This document shows, piece by piece, positions 25,653-31,822 of a DNA stretch of 64,000 bases. The stretch's first letter is position 1. Every line of letters starts with the position of its first letter. A program made the position numbers and the translations under genes. Under the pieces are notes generated by a model. It worked only from the letters and a program-made list of their open reading frames with translations. It did not search any database and was not told the origin of the DNA. Source of the DNA: Nonomuraea angiospora (GTDB taxonomy: Bacteria > Actinomycetota > Actinomycetes > Streptosporangiales > Streptosporangiaceae); assembly GCF_014873145.1 (NCBI RefSeq), contig NZ_JADBEK010000001.1, forward strand, positions 10,850,001-10,914,000, in the 5' to 3' direction.

Positions 25653-27358
25653 AGGTTCGTTACCGTGCGGCTGCGGGCATCGCGGTCCTGGCCATGGCCG
25701 TCGCGGCCTGTGGCGGAGGTGGCGGTGCAGCCAAGAAGCCGAGCGCAGAGCAGTCGCAGCAGGCTCAGCAGCAGATGGCGGAGACCCCGTCCATCAGCAT
25801 CAACCAGGTCGCCTATGACCAGGTCAAGGACGGCGGCACGCTGACCCTGCCCATCGGGCAGTGGCCCACCCAGTGGAACGTCAACCACGTCGACGGCAAC
25901 CAGGCCGACACCGCGGACATGCTCGACCCGATCATGCCGCAGCTGATGGTGTCCGACGACAAGGCCAACTTCACGCCGAACCCGGACTACGTGACCGACG
26001 TGAAGAACGACATGTCGTCGGGCAAGCAGGTCGTGACCTACACGCTCAACGACAAGGCCAACTGGTCGGACGGCACGCCGATCACGTGGAAGGACCTCGA
26101 GGCCGCGTGGAAGGTCAACAACGGTAAGGACAAGAAGTACAAGCCGGCTTCCACGGACGGCTGGGACAAGATCGAGTCGGTCACCAAGGGTGACTCCGAC
26201 AAGGTCGCCGTCGTCACCTTCGCCAAGCCGTACCTGGAGTGGCAGGGTCTGTTCAACCGGTCCACCAACCACCTTCTGCCCGCCTCGCACGTGCTCGACC
26301 CGGACAAGTACGAGAACGACTACAAGCAGAAGATCCCGGTCACCGCGGGTCCCTTCAAGGTGGAGAAGATCGACGAGGGCACCAAGACGCTCACCCTCGT
26401 GCGTGACGACAAGTGGTGGGGCAAGAAGACCAAGCTCGACAAGCTCATCTTCCGGTGGATGGACCCCTCCGCCGCGGTGAACGGCTTCGCCAACGGCGAG
26501 CTCGACGCCACGGACATCCTGGCCGGCGCCCCCGCTGACCTGAAGCGCGCCAAGGAGGTCCCCAACGCGGACATCCGCAAGGCGCTCAGCCCCAACTGGC
26601 GGCACATCACGGTCAACAACCAGAGCACGTTCCTGAAGGACAAGCCCGTCCGCCAGGCCGTCGCCTACGCGATCAACCGTGACGTGATCACGCAGTCGGA
26701 CCTGAAGGACATGGACTGGCCGCTGCAGACGCTCGGCAACCACGTCTTCATGAACAACCACAAGGCCTACGTCGACAACTCCGGCGACATCGGCAAGTAC
26801 AACCTGGACAAGGCCAAGCAGATGCTGGACGCGGCCGGTTGGAAGCAGGAGGGCGACTACCGCAAGAAGGACGGCAAGGAGCTGGACCTGACCTTCGTCA
26901 TCCCGACGGACACCCCCGTCGCGAAGACCGAGGGCGAGCTCACCCAGGCCATGCTGAAGGAGGCCGGGATCAAGGTCACGGTCCGCCCGGTCCCGGTCGA
27001 CAAGTTCTTCACCGACTACATCATCAAGGGCGACTTCGACCTGGTGCCGTTCACGTGGATCGGCACGCCGCTGCCGCTCGGCGGCCTGCCGCAGATCTAC
27101 AAGACCGGCTCCGAGAGCAACTTCCCCAAGAGCAACGACCCTGAGCTCGACAAGGCCATCGAGGCCGTGGGGAACGAGACGGACCAGACCAAGGCCTACG
27201 AGCTGGCGAACGCCGCCGACAAGATGATCTGGGACCTGGTGCACACCATCCCGCTGTACCAGCGTCCGGAGATCTGGGCGACGAAGAAGACGCTCGCCAA
27301 CTTCGGCGCTCGCGGCTACAAGTTCTACGACTGGTCGGCGGTCGGCTACACCGGCTGA
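25649..27358 (+). CDS. Family-5 substrate-binding lipoprotein
   Basis: 569 aa; GTG 25649 sits in the ATPase stop with AGGAGG upstream. The lipobox VAACGGGGG (Cys near residue 19) gives a membrane-anchored binding protein. SBP_bac_5 features include YTLNDKANWSDGTPITWKDLEAAW, PVTAGPFKVEKIDEGTKTLTLVRDDKWWG and KPVRQAVAYAINRDVI. Ligands are usually peptides or small oligomers. Lys/Asp/Asn content is higher than in neighbouring genes, as expected for an exported protein. Confidence 0.93.
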   Translation: MKVRYRAAAGIAVLAMAVAACGGGGGAAKKPSAEQSQQAQQQMAETPSISINQVAYDQVKDGGTLTLPIGQWPTQWNVNHVDGNQADTADMLDPIMPQLMVSDDKANFTPNPDYVTDVKNDMSSGKQVVTYTLNDKANWSDGTPITWKDLEAAWKVNNGKDKKYKPASTDGWDKIESVTKGDSDKVAVVTFAKPYLEWQGLFNRSTNHLLPASHVLDPDKYENDYKQKIPVTAGPFKVEKIDEGTKTLTLVRDDKWWGKKTKLDKLIFRWMDPSAAVNGFANGELDATDILAGAPADLKRAKEVPNADIRKALSPNWRHITVNNQSTFLKDKPVRQAVAYAINRDVITQSDLKDMDWPLQTLGNHVFMNNHKAYVDNSGDIGKYNLDKAKQMLDAAGWKQEGDYRKKDGKELDLTFVIPTDTPVAKTEGELTQAMLKEAGIKVTVRPVPVDKFFTDYIIKGDFDLVPFTWIGTPLPLGGLPQIYKTGSESNFPKSNDPELDKAIEAVGNETDQTKAYELANAADKMIWDLVHTIPLYQRPEIWATKKTLANFGARGYKFYDWSAVGYTG

Positions 27359-28233
27359 TCCCCGCCCGCACGGAACCCCCGGCCGCTCCTCGGCCGGGGG
27401 TTCCCCCATTCGTCCAGAGTCATGGGCGGGCGGCCGCCGTAGCGCTCGATGCTCTCGGTGACCCGGTAGAGCGGGTGGTCGCCGGAGCCGATGAGGCGGA
27501 AGATCGCCCACAGGTGCGTCAGGTGCTCCACCGTGTACGGGTCCCCGTAGACGTCCAGCGCCCGCGCCTCCCACTCCTCGGGCGGCAGATCGGCGTACGA
27601 GAGCCCGAGCGCGTCCGCCGCCTCCCCGATCGTCGCCAGCTGCCCGGTCACCAGGCACACCGGATCGGCGGGTCCGGGGTCGAGCAGGAGCCCGGCGGCG
27701 ACCCTGGCCACGTCCTCGCCCGCGACCAGCGGGATCCGGGTGTCGCGCGGCCCCAGCGGGAGCGCCAGCGTGCCGCCCGAGGCGGCGAAGGACAGGTTCT
27801 CGAAGAAGACCGCGGCCCGCAGGTGCACCGCGCCCACCCCGGCCCAGTCGAACACCTGCTCCGCCACCCAGTGCCGGCGCATCCGCGGCGTGAGAGCGTC
27901 GGGGGACGCGTCGAGCTGCGACACCTCGACGACGCGCGCCACCCCCTCCTCCCTGGCCGCGGCGGCGAACACGCCGGTGGCGTCCAGCAGCCCCGCCGTC
28001 ACCGGATAGGTGAAGAACGCCCTGCTGATCCCGCGCATGGCGGGCCGCACCGACGTGATCTCCCTGAGGTCGCCGACCACCACCTCGGCCCCGAGCTTGC
28101 GCAGCTCCTCCGCCCGGTGGTCGTCGGAGTGCACGAAGGCGCGCACCGCCGCGCCGCGCTCCAGCAGCAGGTTCGTGACGTGCCGGCCGGTCGAGCCCTG
28201 CGGGCCGCCGGCCGCTCCCGTGACCAGGATCAT
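27346..28233 (-). CDS. NmrA-like NAD(P)-binding protein
   Basis: 295 aa. VTGAAGGPQGSTGRHV at the N-terminus is a Rossmann motif with a small insertion. AFVHSDDHRAEELRKLGAEVVVGDL and VFDWAGVGAVHLRAAVFFENL match NmrA/QOR2-like redox sensors and reductases. ATG 28233 overlaps the upstream stop (ATGA) and has GGAGG. The final codons overlap the end of the binding-protein gene by 13 bp. It is co-transcribed with the saccharopine-dehydrogenase-like gene under the divergent TetR. Confidence 0.85.
   Translation of the reverse strand: MILVTGAAGGPQGSTGRHVTNLLLERGAAVRAFVHSDDHRAEELRKLGAEVVVGDLREITSVRPAMRGISRAFFTYPVTAGLLDATGVFAAAAREEGVARVVEVSQLDASPDALTPRMRRHWVAEQVFDWAGVGAVHLRAAVFFENLSFAASGGTLALPLGPRDTRIPLVAGEDVARVAAGLLLDPGPADPVCLVTGQLATIGEAADALGLSYADLPPEEWEARALDVYGDPYTVEHLTHLWAIFRLIGSGDHPLYRVTESIERYGGRPPMTLDEWGNPRPRSGRGFRAGGDQPV
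27372..27404. terminator. Strong bidirectional terminator hairpin
   Basis: A perfect 14-bp stem (27372-27385 with 27391-27404) and five-base loop CTCCT lies 13 bases after the importer operon. It is inside the last codons of the convergent NmrA-like gene (27346-28233), because that gene's reading frame runs through it. It could end transcripts from both sides. Confidence 0.85.
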
Positions 28234-29279
28234 CGCTCCTCCTCCTTGTCCGGCGTCTTCGGCAGGGTGAGGGTGAACAGGCCGAGCCGCTCCAGATCGC
28301 GCAGGAACGGCTCCGCCGGGAACGCCTCGGCCGGGCCGTACACGCCGGGACTCCCCGGGTCCGCGGCCAGGCGGACGGCGGCCTCCACCGAGGTCAGCGC
28401 GCTCATGCGCCACAGGTCGCGCCCGCTGACCTGCCCGGCCCGGCCGCCGTCAGCGGTGATCACCTGCGCGGCGACCGTGAACGCGGAGCCCGCCCGGGTC
28501 GCGGCGTCCGCGTCCTCGCTGGTGAACACCTGCTCCTCCTGGAACGTGTCCGCCGTGAGCTGCGCCTCGACCCTTCTCGCGCGTACGTGCCTGGGGACCG
28601 TGACGACCTCCGAGAACGGGACGGGGGCGATCATCGTGCGCGGGCCGAGCGGCGGCGGGAACGGGAAGACGGCGTTGCGCGGCTCGACGTAGCCGACGTG
28701 CTGCTCGCCGTCGGTGTAGGTGATGCGCCGGGTGTCGGCGAACAGCAGCTCGGCGGTCTGCTTCGCCCCCGTGGTCAGCCGCCAGCCGGACACCGCGTAG
28801 GCGGTGATCACCCGTTCGACGTCCGTCAGGCCGTCGGCCACGGCGGCGGCGAGCAGGTCGCCCGTCCCGCCGTAGAAGCTCATCGCGGTGACCATGGTGA
28901 CGCCCGCTCTCCTCGCGGGCTCCTGCATCGTGTCGAACATCCACTTCGTGTGGTGCTGCTCCAGGGCGTGGTCCACGTAGTGGCAGCCGCCCTCGGCCGC
29001 CGCCGTGGCGACGGGCCGGCCGGTGTGCGTGAACGGGCCCGCGCAGTGGACCAGCACGGCCGCCTGCTCGGCGAGCGCGCGTAACGCGGCGGGGTCGTCC
29101 AGCGGGGCCTGGTGCACGGGCGCCCCGCCGAGCTCGTCGGACAGGGCCTTGAGCGCTCCGTCGTCGCGGCCGGCCAGGATGACCTCCTTGCCGCGGGCGC
29201 GCAGCTCCGCCGCGACCAGGCGCCCGGTGTGGCCGGTGGCGCCGTAGACGGCGATGCGCGGTGAGGACGAGGGGGACAC
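28230..29279 (-). CDS. Saccharopine-dehydrogenase-like NAD(P)-binding protein
   Basis: 349 aa, GTG 29279 with GGAGGTGG. IAVYGATGHTGRLVAAELRARG is the nucleotide-binding segment, and VLVHCAGPFTHTGRPVATAA and CHYVDHALEQ are shared with trans-acting enoyl-reductase-like proteins of the saccharopine dehydrogenase superfamily. No membrane helix is seen. Function is probably a reductase, with substrate unknown. It is first in a two-gene operon facing a TetR gene. Confidence 0.82.
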   Translation of the reverse strand: MSPSSSPRIAVYGATGHTGRLVAAELRARGKEVILAGRDDGALKALSDELGGAPVHQAPLDDPAALRALAEQAAVLVHCAGPFTHTGRPVATAAAEGGCHYVDHALEQHHTKWMFDTMQEPARRAGVTMVTAMSFYGGTGDLLAAAVADGLTDVERVITAYAVSGWRLTTGAKQTAELLFADTRRITYTDGEQHVGYVEPRNAVFPFPPPLGPRTMIAPVPFSEVVTVPRHVRARRVEAQLTADTFQEEQVFTSEDADAATRAGSAFTVAAQVITADGGRAGQVSGRDLWRMSALTSVEAAVRLAADPGSPGVYGPAEAFPAEPFLRDLERLGLFTLTLPKTPDKEEER

Positions 29280-29296
29280 GAGCCACCTCCATGTTT

Positions 29297-29345
29297 CATA
29301 CTGGCGGTACGTAACTGTTCTTCGAAGTTACGTACCGCGAGTATG
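29297..29345. promoter_or_regulatory. Large inverted repeat, TetR operator between divergent genes
   Basis: Arms 29297-29316 and 29326-29345 are 20 bases each, with 19 pairing, separated by nine bases. Each holds GGTACGTAACT or its complement. It fills the 84-bp divergent region and would cover both promoters, as expected for an autoregulated TetR with its divergently transcribed target operon. Confidence 0.82.
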
Positions 29346-29363
29346 TAAGTCAATGGGAGCACG

Positions 29364-29948
29364 ATGATCCGCCGTACCCAGGCAGAGCGATCGGACGAGA
29401 CCACGGGGCGGCTGGTGCGGGCCGCGCGGGAGCTGTTCGGGGCTCATGGTTACGCGCTCACGTCGATCGACGCGGTGGCCGCCGCGGCCGGGGTCACCAA
29501 GGGGGCGGCCTATCACCACTTCAACGGAAAAGTCGCGCTATTTCGGGCGGCGTTCGTGGGGGAGCAGGAGGAGGTCGCCGCCGCGGTGGAGCGCGCGGCC
29601 CTGTCGGAGCCCGACCCCTGGGCGGCGCTGCGGCGCGGCTGCCGCACCTTTCTCGAGCGCTGCCTCGACCCGGGCTTCCGGCAGATCGTCCTGCTCGACG
29701 CGCCGTCGGTGCTGGGGTGGGAGACGGTCCGCGAGATCGAGTACGCCCACACGCTACGGGTCCTGCTCGCCGGCCTCGACCTGGCCACGGCGGAGGGCGA
29801 CAAGGTGGTTCTGTCCATGCGCGCACAACTCGTCTTCGGCGCGTTGTGCGAGGGCGGCATGCTGCTGGCCCGCTCCGCCGACCCGGCGGCCGACCTGCCG
29901 CGGCTCGCCGCGGAGGCCGACCGCTTCCTGGCGGCGCTCAGGCCATGA
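29364..29948 (+). CDS. TetR-family regulator
   Basis: 194 aa, ATG 29364 with GGGAGC. The N-terminal HTH is ALTSIDAVAAAAGVTKGAAYHHFNGKVALFRA at about residues 30-62. The ligand domain is short and helical (FRQIVLLDAPSVLGWETVREIEYAH). It is divergent from the NmrA/saccharopine pair with a 49-bp inverted repeat between them. Its stop abuts the stop of the convergent I36-like gene with no intergenic base. Confidence 0.92.
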   Translation: MIRRTQAERSDETTGRLVRAARELFGAHGYALTSIDAVAAAAGVTKGAAYHHFNGKVALFRAAFVGEQEEVAAAVERAALSEPDPWAALRRGCRTFLERCLDPGFRQIVLLDAPSVLGWETVREIEYAHTLRVLLAGLDLATAEGDKVVLSMRAQLVFGALCEGGMLLARSADPAADLPRLAAEADRFLAALRP

Positions 29949-30368
29949 TCAGCCGTGCGAGTCGGTGGGCTGAGCCTTGATCGTCGCGAAGGTCTCGCAG
30001 GCCGGGCCGTTCGGCCCGCCGACGCGTACGGAGTTGAAGAAGTCGCGGAACGGGGTGTAGAAGTTGCCCTTCCCGCCGGCCACGGTCACGGCCGAGCAGC
30101 CGCCGTAGTTCGCCTCCGAGTAGAGGTGGATGGTCGAGCCCGTGCGGTTCCAGTCGGACTTGGCGCGGTCGGCCATGTTGAGGGCGGCCAGGTCGGGGGT
30201 GTTGCTCTGGATCTGGACGATGTCGCCGGTGCCGTCCAGGCCGGAGAACAGGCAGTAGTAGTTGGCGGGGCAACGGTCATAGCCGTCGGCCGCCTGCGCG
30301 GGAACGGCCGTCAGCGCCAGGGCCGCGGCGGCGATCGGTAATGCCAGAATGTGAAGCTTCTTGCCCAA
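29949..30368 (-). CDS. Secreted peptidase-inhibitor I36-like protein
   Basis: 139 aa. TTG 30368 is preferred because GGAGGAGCG precedes it directly; the longer frame has no such site. The Sec signal (KKLHILALPIAAAALALT, cleavage near AQA) is followed by CPANYYCLFSGLDGTGDIV, WNRTGSTIHLYSEANYGGCSA and FRDFFNSVRVGGPNGPAC. These match the beta/gamma-crystallin-like fold of SMPI-type metalloprotease inhibitors (I36). Four Cys could make two disulfides. Confidence 0.82.
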   Translation of the reverse strand: MGKKLHILALPIAAAALALTAVPAQAADGYDRCPANYYCLFSGLDGTGDIVQIQSNTPDLAALNMADRAKSDWNRTGSTIHLYSEANYGGCSAVTVAGGKGNFYTPFRDFFNSVRVGGPNGPACETFATIKAQPTDSHG

Positions 30369-30380
30369 CGCTCCTCCATT

Positions 30381-30395
30381 GGTGAAACTTTCTTT
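30381..30395. promoter_or_regulatory. GAAACTTTC element upstream of I36-like gene
   Basis: GGTGAAACTTTCTTT carries the core GAAACTTTC (30384-30392), identical to that of the perfect palindromes at 31705 and 50993. Flanks here are only half palindromic. It lies 13 bases upstream of the TTG start. Confidence 0.35.
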
Positions 30396-30479
30396 CGGGT
30401 CGAACATACAGGGCGGGATCTTGTCAGGAAAGAGGGTCGACCAACGTCACCTCCCTGCCCCTCCCGCCGGGAGTGGGGA

Positions 30480-30600
30480 TCAGAGGCGGGCGCCTACGTC
30501 GGCGCCGTTCTTGGGGCGGAGGAAGGTGGAGGAGGGGATGGAGCCGTCGGGACGCCGAGGGCCGGTCAGGGTGGCGAGGTCGAAGCCGGTCCCGCCGGCC
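30480..30600 (-). pseudogene. C-terminal remnant resembling a pectate lyase or beta-helix enzyme
   Basis: In the 233-bp gap between the I36-like gene and the TetR gene, a leftward frame reads AGGTGFDLATLTGPRRPDG, continues SIPSSTFLRPKNGADVGARL and stops at 30480. The pattern PR-x-x-DGS-x-P-x-x-x-FL is what one sees at the C-terminus of PL9/PL1-type pectate lyases. No start codon or catalytic portion is present; the upstream part is replaced by the TetR gene end. I read it as a decayed tail. The short length leaves doubt. Confidence 0.5.
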
Positions 30601-30601
30601 G

Positions 30602-31192
30602 CTATGAGAGTTTCACGCCGCCCCCCATCGCCCGCAATCCGTGGATGAACAGCTCCAGGTGCCGCCGGGCGAGCGCGTGCTTGGCCTCGTCCGGGAGCGG
30701 CCCGGGGAGGGGGCGGGCGATCCGTACGAGCATGGTCGTGATGTCCATGAACGTGACACCCTCCGGCAGCGTGCCCGCCGCGTGGGCGTCGGAGATCATT
30801 CGGCGTATCGTGCGGGCGGACTCCTCGCGCACGGGTGAAAGCAGTGGATCGTTCGCCGGGTCCACCACGTCGAGCAGGGCCGGAAGCACGGCCGAGACGC
30901 GTAGCTCGAGCGCCTCGCGCAGGTAGCGCGCCAGTGCCTCGAACGGGTCGCGCTCCTGCTCGGCCGCCGCCTTGGCCGCGACGGCCGTCCTGGTCAGGGC
31001 GTCGAGCGCGAGCGCGCGCAGCAGGGCGTCGCGGTCGGGGAAGCGGCGGTAGAGCGTGGCGCTGCCGACCCCGGCGCGCCGGGCGATGTCGTCGAGCGGG
31101 ACGTCAGGGCCGCGCTCGGCGACCATGTCGCGGGCGGCGAGCAGGATCTGCTCCAGGTTGCGCCGCGCGTCGGCCCGCATGGGCTTGCTCAT
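30602..31192 (-). CDS. TetR-family regulator
   Basis: 196 aa from ATG 31192 (MSKPMRADARRNLEQILLAA). The HTH is VPLDDIARRAGVGSATLYRRFPDRDALLRAL; the C-terminal domain is of the TetR type with DPLLSPVREESARTIRRMI. It diverges from the NTF2-like gene across a 109-bp region with two GGGGAA/TTCCCC palindromes, implying autoregulation and control of its neighbour. Confidence 0.9.
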   Translation of the reverse strand: MSKPMRADARRNLEQILLAARDMVAERGPDVPLDDIARRAGVGSATLYRRFPDRDALLRALALDALTRTAVAAKAAAEQERDPFEALARYLREALELRVSAVLPALLDVVDPANDPLLSPVREESARTIRRMISDAHAAGTLPEGVTFMDITTMLVRIARPLPGPLPDEAKHALARRHLELFIHGLRAMGGGVKLS

Positions 31193-31210
31193 CACACTCA
31201 CCAGCATATG

Positions 31211-31286
31211 GGGGAAAACTCCCCGGTTGGGGTTGTGCGAGTCCCCGGTGTCTGCCAGATTTAAGTGGGGAACTTTTCCCCGGTTA
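31211..31286. promoter_or_regulatory. Paired GGGGAA-type operators between TetR and NTF2-like gene
   Basis: GGGGAAAACTCCCC (31211-31224) and GGGGAACTTTTCCCC (31267-31281) are both followed by GG-TTGG or GG-TTAA. The second sits in a larger symmetry TTAA...TTAA (31261-31286). They occupy opposite ends of the divergent promoter region, one near each start. Confidence 0.75.
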
Positions 31287-31301
31287 AGAGAGGGGCAGAT
31301 C

Positions 31302-31709
31302 ATGAGCAGTCAGGAGCAGGTTCTCGACCTCGTCCGCCGCTGGGCACGGGCCGAGCTCGACGGCGACGCGGACGCCTTCGGCGACCTCCTCGGCGAGGAC
31401 TTCGCCGGAATCGGTCCCGTGGGGTTCAAGCTGGACAAGCGGCAGTGGGCGGGGCGGCACCGGGGCGACCTGAAGAACCACCACTTCGAGATCCTCGATC
31501 CGCAGGTGCGCCTCCACGGCGACACCGCGATCGTGGGCGGCGTGCAGGAGCAGCGCACCTCAGTCAGAGGGCACGAGGTCAACGACTCCTTCCGGCTGAC
31601 CCTGGTCGCCGTCAAGCAGGGCGAGCGCTGGGTGATCGCCAACATCCAGCTCAGCGGCCCGCTCCAGGACCCGTCCGCGCCGCCGCCTTTCGCCCGTGAG
31701 CAGGGGTGA
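31302..31709 (+). CDS. SnoaL/NTF2-like (DUF4440-type) protein
   Basis: 135 aa, ATG 31302. A cone-shaped NTF2 fold is indicated by VLDLVRRWARAELDGDADAFGDLLGEDF at the N-terminus, VRLHGDTAIVGGVQEQ in the middle and RLTLVAVKQGERWVIANIQLS at the end. No catalytic residues can be assigned; such proteins often bind small ligands or act on polyketide-like compounds. It is probably induced when the divergent TetR is released. Its stop lies in a palindrome that may belong to the next gene. Confidence 0.85.
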   Translation: MSSQEQVLDLVRRWARAELDGDADAFGDLLGEDFAGIGPVGFKLDKRQWAGRHRGDLKNHHFEILDPQVRLHGDTAIVGGVQEQRTSVRGHEVNDSFRLTLVAVKQGERWVIANIQLSGPLQDPSAPPPFAREQG

Positions 31710-31719
31710 AACTTTCACC
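31705..31719. promoter_or_regulatory. Perfect GAAACTTTC palindrome upstream of GH3 gene
   Basis: GGTGAAACTTTCACC is a 15-bp perfect palindrome overlapping the NTF2-like stop and lying about 105 bp before the GH3 start. Its GAAACTTTC core resembles the CGAAACTTTCG-type elements reported at Streptomyces xylan-utilisation promoters. Confidence 0.6.
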
Positions 31720-31790
31720 TCGTTTCCGCTGCTGAGGGTCGTGAATGCGGGCTGGGCCCTGGGCGGCGGCACCGCCCTGTCCTAGAGTTG

Positions 31791-31804
31791 TGGGAGCGCT
31801 CCCA
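31791..31804. promoter_or_regulatory. CebR box (cello-oligosaccharide repressor site)
   Basis: TGGGAGCGCTCCCA is identical to the 14-bp consensus bound by the LacI-family repressor CebR in Streptomyces. It is 18 bases before the GH3 ATG and downstream of a possible TAGAGT -10 element (31783-31788), a position that would block transcription or initiation until cellobiose or cellotriose releases the repressor. No CebR gene is in the window. Confidence 0.9.
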
Positions 31805-31822
31805 AATATCTCTGGATGTGCC

